The position numbers and the translations under genes were made by a program. Positions 1-8,799 of a stretch of DNA of 64,000 bases are shown piece after piece. Source of the stretch: Planktothrix rubescens CCAP 1459/22 (lineage in GTDB: Bacteria > Cyanobacteriota > Cyanobacteriia > Cyanobacteriales > Microcoleaceae); assembly GCA_904830895.1 (NCBI GenBank), contig LR882958.1:1544001-1608000 (forward strand), in the 5' to 3' direction. Position 1 is the stretch's first letter; each line of letters starts with the position of its first letter. A model generated the notes under the pieces. It was not told the origin of the DNA, made no database searches, and was given only the letters and a program-made list of their open reading frames with translations.

Positions 1-136
1 GAGCTAATCGATCCAAACCCCCTAACTCTTGGAGAAACCAGTGGACTTCACTTGATGAAATCCCCAAGGCGGTGCATTCAGCATCAGCCTGTTCCATCCA
101 CCCTTGCAGTTGCCAACCCGATATCGTTTCCCCCAT
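1..136 (-). CDS. prmC: Release factor glutamine methyltransferase PrmC, N-terminal part (cut by window edge)
   Basis: Only the first 45 codons are inside the window, and the frame is open to base 1. The N-terminus resembles the helical N-terminal domain of cyanobacterial PrmC/HemK, with the 'SSSEVHWFLQELGGLDRLA' segment typical of that domain. PrmC methylates the glutamine of the GGQ motif in release factors RF1 and RF2. The catalytic NPPY motif would lie beyond the left edge, so the call rests on the N-terminal domain alone. The ATG at 136 is preceded by AGGA about 8 nt upstream. The Tic22-like gene ends 24 bp upstream on the same strand, so the two may be co-transcribed. Confidence 0.6.
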   Translation of the reverse strand, partial: MGETISGWQLQGWMEQADAECTALGISSSEVHWFLQELGGLDRLA

Positions 137-160
137 GATAGTTTCCTAGGATTGATTCAA

Positions 161-967
161 TTAACGAGGGGCGGGGGCGGGGGCGGCGGGGCGGGCGGGT
201 TGATTTTTTTGTAAATACTCCAAAGTTTCACGAGGCGGAATCAAGACAACCCGATTTAAGAATTGATCATTATCCTTTTTCAACGCATCCAACAGGCCTT
301 CGAGATTAACCACATCAATTTTAACGTTAGAGATTAAATCAGGCTGTTGAGTTTTAAATTGAGTCAACATATTTTGCAGATCCTCTTTGTAGAAGAACAT
401 TGGGATCACCTGTTCATTACCATTTTGAATCGTCAGATAGCCATTATCTGGGCCACCCTTAGCAATAAACAACGGAACACCGTTAAACTCGCTTACACCT
501 TGTCCATTTTCTTGTAAAACAGTCTTGGCTAAATCCACTTGTTTTTGTACCGGGACGTAGGCAAACTGAACTTCATCCGCCGAACCCTGACCTTGTTGGC
601 TCATCCGGTATACTTCCCCCAGGGAAACCGTGGTGACTTGAATAGTCGAAGCCAATTTGGGGTCACGACTTTTTAAGCGATCGATAAAGGCCACAGCATC
701 CGTGCGACTAATAAACACACCCGCGACCGCAGCTTTTTTATCTCCCTGGGGTACAGTCGCAACTAAAGGGGCTCCCTGGGTATCAGTAATCGTAAAAACT
801 GGAATCGAACGAAGTTTTTCTAGAATTTGGTTTTCTGGAATTGCATAAGCTGGCTCAGTTCCCACCGGAATCAAGCTAAATAAACGTAATCCCGAATCAG
901 GACTTAGTAAAAACGTACCGCCCACAACTCCCAATACCGCGCCCAAACGAACAATTGATCTGATCAT
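161..967 (-). CDS. Tic22-like periplasmic/thylakoid-lumen protein
   Basis: A 268-residue protein with an N-terminal hydrophobic signal segment (about residues 5-42, probable cleavage after AYA). The body carries the two alpha/beta repeats typical of the Tic22 family, including 'IPVFTITDTQGAPLVA' and 'FFYKEDLQNML'. Cyanobacterial Tic22 homologues are soluble periplasmic or luminal chaperone-like proteins linked to outer-membrane biogenesis; chloroplast Tic22 acts in protein import. The C-terminus is a Pro/Ala-rich tail encoded by a very G/C-rich run at 165-200. The 293 bp upstream, up to tRNA-Pro, shows no other gene; it holds a short T-rich tract with flanking GGAG/CTCC but no clear terminator. 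Confidence 0.82.
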   Translation of the reverse strand: MIRSIVRLGAVLGVVGGTFLLSPDSGLRLFSLIPVGTEPAYAIPENQILEKLRSIPVFTITDTQGAPLVATVPQGDKKAAVAGVFISRTDAVAFIDRLKSRDPKLASTIQVTTVSLGEVYRMSQQGQGSADEVQFAYVPVQKQVDLAKTVLQENGQGVSEFNGVPLFIAKGGPDNGYLTIQNGNEQVIPMFFYKEDLQNMLTQFKTQQPDLISNVKIDVVNLEGLLDALKKDNDQFLNRVVLIPPRETLEYLQKNQPARPAAPAPAPR

Positions 968-1260
968 GTTTCCAAATTTTGAATTAAATATTTTTTAGAT
1001 TGCAGATGCAGTGTGTACCACTGAACCCAGGGGGATGCAGTAGGAGTAACGCTAAACAGAGAACCCGGGTCATGTTGACCACCGATAAGTTGCACTGACG
1101 ATAAAGGAGTTGTTTTTCTCCCCAAAATCTCAAGAAATATCAACCAGAGAAAATTTTAATCCAAGTCAGCCTGCCCCTTAAACATGACCCATCCTAACAC
1201 ACCGATCACGGGATGGACAAAAAGAATCAAGACTAATCAAAACCAAGTTAAAATTTAGAA

Positions 1261-1334
1261 TCGGGATGACAGGATTCGAACCTGCGGCATCCTGCTCCCA
1301 AAGCAGGCGCGCTACCAAGCTGCGCTACATCCCG
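1261..1334 (-). tRNA. tRNA-Pro(TGG)
   Basis: The reverse strand folds as a 74-nt tRNA. The acceptor stem CGGGATG pairs with CATCCCG, and the discriminator is A at 1261. The anticodon arm is CCTGC-TTTGGGA-GCAGG, giving anticodon TGG, and the T arm contains GGTTCGAATCC. The 3' CCA is not encoded, as is usual in cyanobacteria. Confidence 0.95.
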
Positions 1335-1486
1335 TTTAATCTTTTCTGAGTATAACCTAGATTTACACAAATTGGATTAAAAATTGCAAAATTGATTCAG
1401 AAGAAGCTAGGGTCGGTTGTCTGTTGTCGGTTATCAGTTATTTGTTCACACCTCCATACCTCAACACCTCAACCGCCAACCCAGGC

Positions 1487-2038
1487 TTAATCTGGATACC
1501 AGAACATTCCTTTGATCCCCTCTGGATCGGATATAAAACCCAAATTTCGGTAAAAATCCACAACATGAGGGTCAGCAAATAGAGTAATGTTGCTGATATC
1601 ATCGCTACGGAGTTTTTTGATGATAAATTTCATCAGGGCTTTACCCATACCCTTATTCTGGAAATCTGGGTGAACAACCACATCCCAGAGCGTAGCATTA
1701 AAAGCATGATCGGATGTGGCTCTAGCAAAACCAATCAGCCGTCGCTGATTCCCTCGAATTTGCCACATAGAAACTACAAGGAAACTATACTGAATGGCTT
1801 TTTTAACTTTACGCAGGGGTCGCCGAGACCAGCCCACTGCATTGCAAAGTTCTTCCAATTCATATAAATCAATGTCCCGATCCGTGCTAAAAAAAATCCG
1901 ACCATTATTACTCGATGACGAGCGAGAGTTTAGGGATACTGACTCCTCGCCTCCACCCTCATACCCCTCATACTCCACCTGGCAGGAGGACGAGGAGGAG
2001 GACTCTGAACTGCTAAACAAGTTTTTCCAAAAACCCAT
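1487..2038 (-). CDS. GNAT-family N-acetyltransferase, Ycf52/NSI type
   Basis: A 183-residue acetyltransferase. Residues from about 55 to the end match the cyanobacterial/plastid Ycf52 (NSI-like) GNAT family: '[18 protein letters not shown]', the acetyl-CoA-binding segment '[16 protein letters not shown]' and the closing 'FYRNLGF'. Plant NSI acetylates chloroplast proteins; the bacterial substrate is unknown. The frame is open further upstream, but the ATG at 2038 (MGFWKNLF) is the start conserved in this family and leaves a normal divergent spacer to the ACT-like gene. The N-terminal 30 residues are a low-complexity Ser-rich and Glu/Gly-rich stretch. Confidence 0.85.
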   Translation of the reverse strand: MGFWKNLFSSSESSSSSSCQVEYEGYEGGGEESVSLNSRSSSSNNGRIFFSTDRDIDLYELEELCNAVGWSRRPLRKVKKAIQYSFLVVSMWQIRGNQRRLIGFARATSDHAFNATLWDVVVHPDFQNKGMGKALMKFIIKKLRSDDISNITLFADPHVVDFYRNLGFISDPEGIKGMFWYPD

Positions 2039-2111
2039 GCAGGCGTAGTTAAGGTAATAGATTTTCAATGAACGTATTAGATAGTATATCTCCCGTACCT
2101 TCACCTCAATT

Positions 2112-2837
2112 ATGGCTCCGGGCTTAAAATCCTCAACTTTAGAACTCCTAAAACGCTTCAATCGGGCGTTTCCACAGTTTTATGAGCAATTTGTCAGTAG
2201 TGAAATTCAATTGCAAAATCTTAAACTAGCCTATCAAGTTTACCAAACCAAGCAGGCTGTTATTGAAATTCAGCCGGACAGTAACAAAAGTGCCCTCCAT
2301 TTTTCCTATCGGAATCAATCATTTTTACTCAGCGATATTTTTGGGGTTTTGGCGGCCTATGGCTTGACGATTCATAGTCTGAGTTTGTATGGCCAAATTT
2401 ATCCGCCGATGTTGGTGTTTATTAAGTTAGTGGTTTCTCGTGGAGGAAAAGCTCTCACGGATAAAACCTCAGAAAATGTTTGTCGGGCGGTGCGAGAAGC
2501 CTTGGCGGGACATTTTGAGGTGGAAGAAATGTTGGCGGTGGAATTTAACCTGGATGCTGGGTTAGAGGATGTGGCCACGGAATTTTATGTTGACCCGGTG
2601 TTTCACCTCCCGGCGTTATTAATTGAAGCGGATAACCAACCTGGATTGTTTTATAAGGTTATGTATGCTATCTGGCAGGAGGATTTATTGGTGGTGAATG
2701 CTAATTTATTAGTTTGGCGGGGACGCACTCGGTTAATTTTATATTTATTGGGGCCAAATGAAAGTTTGATTCCTGAATATCTTGGTCAAAAAATTGCCGA
2801 GGGAATGCGACAACGGTTAATGGGAGAACGATTTTAA
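2112..2837 (+). CDS. ACT-domain-like regulatory protein
   Basis: A 241-residue soluble protein. Two segments look like ACT-type ligand-binding folds: about residues 70-150 ('[22 protein letters not shown]') and 160-235 ('[22 protein letters not shown]'). The second has the D-x-P-G-L-x-x-x-V signature seen in GlnD C-terminal and ACR-type ACT repeats. No catalytic domain is present, so a small-molecule or partner-binding role is inferred. The gene is divergent from the GNAT gene (73-bp spacer) and lies 12 bp upstream of the DNA methyltransferase in the same direction. Confidence 0.6.
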   Translation: MAPGLKSSTLELLKRFNRAFPQFYEQFVSSEIQLQNLKLAYQVYQTKQAVIEIQPDSNKSALHFSYRNQSFLLSDIFGVLAAYGLTIHSLSLYGQIYPPMLVFIKLVVSRGGKALTDKTSENVCRAVREALAGHFEVEEMLAVEFNLDAGLEDVATEFYVDPVFHLPALLIEADNQPGLFYKVMYAIWQEDLLVVNANLLVWRGRTRLILYLLGPNESLIPEYLGQKIAEGMRQRLMGERF

Positions 2838-2849
2838 ACAGTTATTTTC

Positions 2850-3764
2850 ATGATTACTGCGGTTGATTTATTTTGTGGTTGTGGTGGTTTATCTCTTGGA
2901 TTTAAAGAAGCGGGAATTGAGATATTAGCAGCTATTGACAATAATGTTGCATTCCTAGAGGTCTATCAAGCAAATTTTGATCATTTAGCGATTTTACAAG
3001 ACCTCACAGATGAAGTTGCAGCTATCAAAATTATCCAACAACTTGCTCCTGAAATGATCATTGGTGGCCCCCCATGTCAAGATTTTTCTAGTGCTGGCAA
3101 ACTTAATATAAATGGTAGTAGAGCTAATTTAACTTATAACTTTGCTAATATTGTTTGTGCCATTAAACCCCAATGGTTTGTCATGGAAAATGTGTCAAGA
3201 ATAACTAAAAGTCCGATTCTGACACAAATATCTGAGCAGTTTTTGAAAAATGGTTATGGTTTATCTGCAATTGTTTTAAATGCGTCTTTTTGTAATACAC
3301 CCCAATCGCGATCGCGTTTTTTTTTAATTGGTGAACTTGCAGGTAAAAATAATGCTTTGGTAGATTTATTAAAGTTGGGTTTATCAAAAAAACCAATGAC
3401 AATTAGAGATTATCTTGGGGATAGATTAAATCTCCAATATTATTATAGACATCCCAGAAGCTACGCTCGACGAGGGATATTTTCTATTGATGAACCTAGT
3501 CCAACTATCAGAGGTGTCAATCGTCCGATCCCACCCAACTATAAACTCCATAGTGGTGATCCGCAAGATATTGATCTAACCACAATTAGACCTTTATCTA
3601 CAATAGAACGGAGTTATATTCAAACCTTCCCCGATTCTTTTAAATTTTGGGGAACTAAAACCAATTTAGAACAAATGATTGGAAATTCTGTTCCTGTGAA
3701 TTTGGCTTTTTTTGTCGCCTCCACTCTTTTGAAATATCTATATCAAGATATTGGTCAGAGTTGA
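2850..3764 (+). CDS. DNA (cytosine-5) methyltransferase, solitary
   Basis: A 304-residue m5C methyltransferase with motifs in canonical order: I (DLFCGCGGLSLGF, residues 6-18), IV (GGPPCQDFS, catalytic Cys76), VI (MENV, about 113), VIII (QSRSRFFLIG, about 152) and X (GNSVPVNLA, near the C-terminus). The segment between VIII and X is short, so this is a compact single-specificity enzyme. The target sequence cannot be read from the protein. No endonuclease gene lies next to it: upstream is the ACT gene, downstream are tRNA-Leu and a glycosyltransferase. It is therefore probably an orphan methylase. Its AT-rich codon use is unlike that of the flanking ACT gene, which may point to horizontal origin. 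Confidence 0.93.
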   Translation: MITAVDLFCGCGGLSLGFKEAGIEILAAIDNNVAFLEVYQANFDHLAILQDLTDEVAAIKIIQQLAPEMIIGGPPCQDFSSAGKLNINGSRANLTYNFANIVCAIKPQWFVMENVSRITKSPILTQISEQFLKNGYGLSAIVLNASFCNTPQSRSRFFLIGELAGKNNALVDLLKLGLSKKPMTIRDYLGDRLNLQYYYRHPRSYARRGIFSIDEPSPTIRGVNRPIPPNYKLHSGDPQDIDLTTIRPLSTIERSYIQTFPDSFKFWGTKTNLEQMIGNSVPVNLAFFVASTLLKYLYQDIGQS

Positions 3765-3771
3765 ATACTAA

Positions 3772-3853
3772 TGCGGATGGCGAGACTCGAACTCGCAAGG
3801 ACAAAGCCACACGCCCCTCAAACGTGCGCGTATACCAATTCCGCCACATCCGC
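3772..3853 (-). tRNA. tRNA-Leu(GAG)
   Basis: The reverse strand gives an 82-nt class II tRNA. The acceptor stem GCGGATG pairs with CATCCGC, with A as discriminator. The anticodon stem CACGT/GCGTG encloses TTGAGGG, giving anticodon GAG. A variable arm (GGCTTTGTCC) and a T arm with GAGTTCGAGTCTC follow. CCA is not encoded. The 3' end lies 8 bp from the convergent methyltransferase stop. Confidence 0.93.
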
Positions 3854-4027
3854 TTATGAACACTGCGTTTAATCTTGCAGCTAATTTACTAATATAGCAC
3901 AGCTTCCTCAACCTGTCACCCCTTTTCTAAAAATTTTTTGAGATCCGGCAAATTTGGGGGTGGTAGTGGTACTGAAAGTCTATTCCCATAGCAAGATAGG
4001 CTTGAAAGGAAGATTTTTTCAGCAATC

Positions 4028-5851
4028 TTACCGTTTTAATAATACCTTGACTTTAATTCTAATTAATTGATAATCTCCCTGATCCTGCAATAATTGATAA
4101 TCAGAATATTGTAATCCTAGTTTGGCTATATCTTTGGGTCTGGTGATAATTAAAACCGTGTCAACGGGAGTATTTACAGGAAATAATTTTAATAATCTTT
4201 GCTGAATATCATAGGTCATAAACTCTATATTTTGTTGGGTATAATAGACCAAACTAGGTCTAAAGACCCCAATCACTAATAGGGGTTCATTCGGTTGATG
4301 AACTTGGCGTACTGTGGTTGATAATTGTCTGAGGGGTAAGTTTCGTTGAGTATCTAATAATTGACCCACAGGTAAAGCTACTAAACCCATAAAAGCAAAG
4401 AATCCTAGGGCATTTCCCGCCCAAACTGCCCGTCGCCATTGAGGTTTAATCAGACAATAGAGAGTAATTCCACTAGCAATCAACCAGATAATTCCTGATA
4501 CCGTTGTTAAATGACTGCTTTCTAATAATTGGGAAAAATTGGGGGTATCATCTCCGACTAATTGAGGACTAATAAAACTAGCGATCGCTAATATCAATAA
4601 CACCAAAATATTAACTAAACCTGTGATTAAAAATGGTAGAGAAATTTTATTTTGATCAGACTCAATATTATTTTGTTGATTTCCCCATAAACTAATTAAA
4701 ATAACGCCCGCCGGAATCGAAGGTAAGATATAACTGGGTAATTTCGTCGCTGAAAGACTAAAAAATACAAAGATAATTACCAACCAAAATAGAGCAAATA
4801 AGCCCAAATGTTGAGACCGATCTTGCGATCGCCAATCTTGGATTTGCCAAAATTTAACCTGATAAATTGCTACAGGTAAATACACCGACCAAGGTAATAA
4901 AGCCACTAAAATTACTGGAAAATAATAAAACCAAGGGCCAGGATGATTACTGACAACACTGGTAAAGCGTGCAAAATTATGATGTCCAAAAAATGTGTTT
5001 AAATAGGCTTGACCATTAGCCATAGTAACTAGAATAAACCAGGGGACAGCAATAATTAAAAATACCAAACTTCCCTTGATTAACTGCATTTCCCAGATAA
5101 CTTTTTGCCATTGTTTCGTATAAATTAGAAATCCTCCAATAATCAAAATTGGTAAGACAATTCCAATCGGCCCTTTAGCTAAAACTGCTAAAGCTGCAAA
5201 ACTATAAAATATAAAATACCAGCCCTTTTGTTGGCGAGTTTTTGGTTGAGCATAACCCAAGAAAAATGCTAATAATGAAATAGTGATAGAACTAGCCAGA
5301 AGCATATCAGAAACCCCCGCCCGTCCCCAAGCAATCCAAGCGGGATTTAATGCCATCATTGCCATTCCCCACCACGCTCCCCCCCCTATGTCCCCCCGTA
5401 GACGGGGGGAATTGAAGGGGGGGCGGGTGCGAGCAGATTCCGTTTCTAAAGATATTAACCCCCCGAAAGAAAGCAGGGTATAAAATACTAAAAAGGTAGA
5501 TAATATTGCGGTTATGGCTGAAGGTAATCGCGCCCCCCATTCATTTACCCCGACGGTTTGAAACGCTATTACTATTAACCAATAAATTAAGGGCGGTTTA
5601 TCAAAGCGAGTTTCCCCATTCCAATAGGGCGTAATCCAATCTCCTGTTAGGTGCATTTGTCGGGCAGCTTCAACAAACATCGGTTCGGTTTTATCAATTA
5701 AACTAATATCGCCTAAATGACTTAAAAATGCGATCGCACTCAACAAGAATAATCCTACAATAGAAACGCCCCAAGTTAGCTTAGGATGGTTTTCCCAGGA
5801 TTCCAAAATTGTTTTAAAAGATCGGTTTAATTTTGACTTTTGACTGTTCAT
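4028..5851 (-). CDS. ArnT/PMT-like membrane glycosyltransferase (GT39 superfamily)
   Basis: A 607-residue polytopic membrane protein. The N-terminal region carries 'DKTEPMFVEAARQMHLTGDW' and 'RFDKPPLIYWL', the acidic and lipid-phosphate-sugar-binding motifs of ArnT/PMT-type GT-C enzymes, followed by about ten hydrophobic helices. These enzymes transfer sugar from a polyprenyl-phosphate donor to a lipid or protein; the acceptor here is unknown. The gene starts inside the stop codon of the PAP2 phosphatase (TAATG, 1-base overlap), suggesting coupled translation and a shared role in polyprenyl or lipid-phosphate metabolism. Residues of about 135-158 are encoded by an inserted palindromic repeat (see repeat at 5379). 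Only a short tail follows the last helix. Confidence 0.85.
   Translation of the reverse strand: MNSQKSKLNRSFKTILESWENHPKLTWGVSIVGLFLLSAIAFLSHLGDISLIDKTEPMFVEAARQMHLTGDWITPYWNGETRFDKPPLIYWLIVIAFQTVGVNEWGARLPSAITAILSTFLVFYTLLSFGGLISLETESARTRPPFNSPRLRGDIGGGAWWGMAMMALNPAWIAWGRAGVSDMLLASSITISLLAFFLGYAQPKTRQQKGWYFIFYSFAALAVLAKGPIGIVLPILIIGGFLIYTKQWQKVIWEMQLIKGSLVFLIIAVPWFILVTMANGQAYLNTFFGHHNFARFTSVVSNHPGPWFYYFPVILVALLPWSVYLPVAIYQVKFWQIQDWRSQDRSQHLGLFALFWLVIIFVFFSLSATKLPSYILPSIPAGVILISLWGNQQNNIESDQNKISLPFLITGLVNILVLLILAIASFISPQLVGDDTPNFSQLLESSHLTTVSGIIWLIASGITLYCLIKPQWRRAVWAGNALGFFAFMGLVALPVGQLLDTQRNLPLRQLSTTVRQVHQPNEPLLVIGVFRPSLVYYTQQNIEFMTYDIQQRLLKLFPVNTPVDTVLIITRPKDIAKLGLQYSDYQLLQDQGDYQLIRIKVKVLLKR
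5379..5423. repeat. Palindromic C/G-run repeat inserted in frame in the glycosyltransferase gene
   Basis: A run of C, then a perfect 18-bp palindrome (core 5392-5409, arm CCCCCCGT), then a run of G. Inside the minus-strand gene it encodes 'RPPFNSPRLRGDIGGG', which does not look like the surrounding membrane protein. A similar C-run/palindrome/G-run element lies between genes at 35777-35814 (core 35786-35803), so it is a dispersed repeat. Confidence 0.75.
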
Positions 5852-6519
5852 TATTCTCTAATTTTTTGATTTTCACGCGCAATTTTTAACCAAGCCAAAC
5901 TAATCGTTAAACAGATATAACCCAAACCATAACCTGCGAGGATATCGCTCGGCCAATGACATCTTAAATAAACACTACTAAACCCAATAATTAATAACCA
6001 GATTGTCGCAAATCCATAAATATAGGGAGTCGATTTTGGATAACGTTCTGCAAGAAGATAAGCTATAAGAAAATAAAACAAAATATTCCCCGTCGCATGA
6101 CCACTAGGAAAACTTCTCCCGACGGATTTTACGAGTCGATCCAAAGGGCGACTACGCTCAATCATTGGCTTGAGAATTCTATCGACTAAAATTAAAATTC
6201 CCAAAGTAGAAAAGGCTAAAACTTTGGCTTCAATCCAATACCGTTTCCAAGCCAAAAAAACCAAAGTCAAAGCCACAATTACCGCCGTTCCTTTTACCCC
6301 AGTTAACAAATAAAGAAATCTAAAAAAATCATCCCAACTCCGGGGAAAAATCTGATGGGGAACTTGAATTAAAATTTGGTCTAAAGCTAAATTCTCATTA
6401 ACCGAGACTCGAATCGACAGTAAAATAAATGCACATAAAATAGCTAAACAAATCCAGAGTTGCCGTTGAGGAATTGCTTTTTTAAACGCAATTAATTGAT
6501 GAGTTAAGGTTAAACGCAT
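5851..6519 (-). CDS. PAP2-family phosphatase (lipid/undecaprenyl-pyrophosphate phosphatase-like)
   Basis: A 222-residue integral membrane protein with the three PAP2 phosphatase motifs: 'KPMIERSRP', 'PSGHA' and 'RCHWPSDILAG' (catalytic His in the last). About six hydrophobic segments are visible. PAP2 membrane enzymes remove phosphate from phosphatidic acid or undecaprenyl pyrophosphate; the substrate cannot be decided from sequence. It is the first gene of a pair with the GT39 glycosyltransferase, whose ATG overlaps this stop by one base. That arrangement fits recycling of a polyprenyl carrier for the transferase. Confidence 0.87.
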   Translation of the reverse strand: MRLTLTHQLIAFKKAIPQRQLWICLAILCAFILLSIRVSVNENLALDQILIQVPHQIFPRSWDDFFRFLYLLTGVKGTAVIVALTLVFLAWKRYWIEAKVLAFSTLGILILVDRILKPMIERSRPLDRLVKSVGRSFPSGHATGNILFYFLIAYLLAERYPKSTPYIYGFATIWLLIIGFSSVYLRCHWPSDILAGYGLGYICLTISLAWLKIARENQKIRE

Positions 6520-6690
6520 TATTTTTTACGTTTACAGATCAGCAGTTAAGCAACTTTTGATTATACAATAAGTTGAGATACTGGGTTAATGCTGAAAAAA
6601 CAGAAGTTAAAAAAGTTGTTTAGGTTTTCAATGTATGGGAGAAAAAGAACTAGAATATCTAATCAGAACTTCATGAGGATGGGAGAGTCT

Positions 6691-8178
6691 ATGCTAGATA
6701 CCCTAGATCTAACCTTATCAATGGACAAAGAAAGCTACAAAAGCCAAATAGAGGCTTTAATGAAGGAGTTGCGATCGCTTCAGCATACCTGTCGAGAAAA
6801 AAAATTACCAATTATTATTGTTTTAGAAGGTTGGGCCTCCGCCGGAAAAGGGGGACTGGTGAAGAAAATGGTCGGATATATGGACCCGAGAGGATTTGCC
6901 GTCCATCCCATTTGGCCATCAACCAATGAAGAATCCCGCTATCCATTTCTCTGGCGGTTTTGGCAGAAATTACCCCCCGAAGGCAGTATTGGTATTTTTT
7001 ACCATAGTTGGTATACCTATGTTTTAGAGGATCGTTTATTTGGACGCCTCGAACAACAGGAAGTCCCGATGGCGATGCGACAAATTAACGCCTTTGAACG
7101 TCAACTGGTGGACGATGGGGCGGTGATGGTGAAATTTTGGATACATTTGAGCAAAAAGGAAATTAAACAACGCCTGAAAAAAGCCTCAGAAGATGAGTTA
7201 GAAGCCTGGCGGGTGCGTCCTGAAGATTGGCAACAGGCCAAAAATTATGATACCTATAGAAGCCTAGCGGAAGAAATGGTAATTCATACCGGGACAGGTT
7301 CCGCCCCTTGGACATTGGTAGAAGGAGATTGTAAACGCTGGGCCAGAGTCAAGGTATTATCAACGGTGGTGGCATCAATTAAAGAAGCCTTAGACCGTTT
7401 AAATATTCAGTTACCCCCCGTATTTACACCCTCCCAAACCCATTTAGAACCCACGGAACCCCACCCCCTAGCGGCGGTAAATCTGAAAGTTACTTTATCT
7501 CCAGAAGACTACAAAAACCAACTGCGTCATCAACAGGCTAATTTAGGTCAACTCCAACAAATTCTCTATCAAAAACAGATTCCGGTTTTAGCCCTATTTG
7601 AAGGTTGGGATGCGGCGGGTAAGGGCGGGGCGATTAAACGATTAACCGATATTTTAGATCCCCGAAGTTATGAAGTGAACACCTTTGCCGCTCCCACAGA
7701 TGAGGAAAAATCTCGTCATTATTTATGGCGGTTTTGGCGACGCTTACCTCCGGCGGGTAAATTGGGGGTATTTGACCGCAGTTGGTATGGTCGGGTTTTG
7801 GTAGAACGAGTTGAAGGTTTTGCTACAGAATTAGAATGGCGGCGGGCCTATCAAGAAATTAATGAATTTGAAGAACAGTTAACCAGTGCGGGCTATGTGT
7901 TAGTTAAATTTTGGTTACATATTGACCAAGAAGAACAGTTAAAACGGTTTGAGGAACGAAAAGAAAACCCCTATAAACTCCATAAACTCACAGAGGAAGA
8001 TTGGCGAAACCGGGAAAAATGGCCGTTGTATGAAGTCGCCGCCAATCAAATGATTCAACGGACTCATACCCCTAATGCGCCCTGGACATTGGTAGAAGCT
8101 AATGATAAATATTATGCTCGGGTTAAAGTTGTTGAAACTGTTGTTGATGCAATTCGCCATCATTTGAAACATTATTAA
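6691..8178 (+). CDS. pap: Polyphosphate:AMP phosphotransferase (double-domain PPK2)
   Basis: Two PPK2 domains in tandem, each with its own Walker A and lid motifs: 'GWASAGKGGL' and 'PEGSIGIFYHSWY' in the first, 'GWDAAGKGGAIK' and 'GVFDRSWYGRVLVER' in the second. This two-domain layout is that of class II PPK2 (Pap), which phosphorylates AMP to ADP with polyphosphate. The first domain deviates at the catalytic tail (HSWYTYVLEDR), as usual for the structural domain of Pap. The frame is open to 6589, but the ATG at 6691 is preceded by GGGAGAG at good distance and starts the conserved protein of 495 residues; the 34 residues further upstream are Lys/Arg-rich and unlikely to be translated. Confidence 0.9.
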   Translation: MLDTLDLTLSMDKESYKSQIEALMKELRSLQHTCREKKLPIIIVLEGWASAGKGGLVKKMVGYMDPRGFAVHPIWPSTNEESRYPFLWRFWQKLPPEGSIGIFYHSWYTYVLEDRLFGRLEQQEVPMAMRQINAFERQLVDDGAVMVKFWIHLSKKEIKQRLKKASEDELEAWRVRPEDWQQAKNYDTYRSLAEEMVIHTGTGSAPWTLVEGDCKRWARVKVLSTVVASIKEALDRLNIQLPPVFTPSQTHLEPTEPHPLAAVNLKVTLSPEDYKNQLRHQQANLGQLQQILYQKQIPVLALFEGWDAAGKGGAIKRLTDILDPRSYEVNTFAAPTDEEKSRHYLWRFWRRLPPAGKLGVFDRSWYGRVLVERVEGFATELEWRRAYQEINEFEEQLTSAGYVLVKFWLHIDQEEQLKRFEERKENPYKLHKLTEEDWRNREKWPLYEVAANQMIQRTHTPNAPWTLVEANDKYYARVKVVETVVDAIRHHLKHY

Positions 8179-8191
8179 TTCCCGGCCAGAT

Positions 8192-8737
8192 TTATGAAAT
8201 CCGATTGATATTAGGTTGGTCTTTTTTGCTTAGGGTTAAGTAAATTACTAAGCTGATGATGATACAAAGGAAAAGTATAGTCGTTTCCTTTGTACCTAAA
8301 ATAGCAGCCCAATAGAATAACTCCCTTTTGGTTGTTACAATGGAGTGCATCGTCAAGGTTTTTTCGCTCAAGTACCAAGCGATAAAAACTGCCACCATAG
8401 CAATGCTAAAAACTATAGTGCTGGTTAATACGCTAACTCCAAAATCGTCTACCAATTTATCAGTAATCAGCGTGCCAACAATACTAATTAAAACGACTAC
8501 AAGCCAGTAACTTGCAGGGACATACCGTTTCAGCCAAAACTGGACAAAAAGCGCAATAATCAAAAGGCTACCCATAATCAAGGATGCAACCGTTAAACCC
8601 AGGTTTAATGTTCCTGATAGGAAATCTGCGGCTGTTTCGCCTACTGTAGTAGCTAAAACCTTAATTATCCAGAAATAAATCGTAATTTCTGGAACTCTGA
8701 TTAACGCCTTGGGAATACGATCTAAAGTCTTCTCCAC
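8192..8737 (-). CDS. COG4705-type membrane protein with an apparent internal deletion
   Basis: A 181-residue protein with about five hydrophobic helices. The N-terminal part ('VPEITIYFWIIKVLATTVGETAADFL') and the extreme C-terminus ('TTILFLCIIISLVIYLTLSKKD') resemble the two ends of the COG4705 family (uncharacterised membrane proteins, usually about 250 residues from memory). The second internal repeat of the family begins at 'ELFYWAAIL' and then jumps straight to the C-terminal helix, so about 70 residues seem to be missing. The join lies at a hairpin (8263-8294). It may be a shortened but expressed protein or a decaying gene. No function is assigned. Confidence 0.65.
   Translation of the reverse strand: MEKTLDRIPKALIRVPEITIYFWIIKVLATTVGETAADFLSGTLNLGLTVASLIMGSLLIIALFVQFWLKRYVPASYWLVVVLISIVGTLITDKLVDDFGVSVLTSTIVFSIAMVAVFIAWYLSEKTLTMHSIVTTKRELFYWAAILGTKETTILFLCIIISLVIYLTLSKKDQPNINRIS
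8263..8294. repeat. 11-bp inverted repeat at the deletion join of the COG4705 gene
   Basis: TACAAAGGAAA at 8263-8273 and its exact reverse complement at 8284-8294 enclose a 10-nt loop. It sits inside the coding region exactly where the protein departs from the family. Confidence 0.7.
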
Positions 8738-8799
8738 GATGTTTCTCCTCCTTTTTGATGTAATTTTAGCCGTATGATCAGAAAAATTTCTCTAATCCA

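Noticed and set aside
1794-2048. 84-residue plus-strand frame opposite the GNAT gene
   Set aside because: It is antisense to a well-supported acetyltransferase; its low-complexity Ser/Glu content mirrors the Ser-rich N-terminus of the real protein.
1262-3853. tRNA-flanked integration site (attachment of an island between the two tRNAs)
   Set aside because: No integrase and no direct repeat of a tRNA 3' end was seen in this stretch; the genes between are mostly ordinary.
5283-5540. Plus- and minus-strand frames across the C/G-run repeat
   Set aside because: They are shadows of the glycosyltransferase gene, made open by the repeat.
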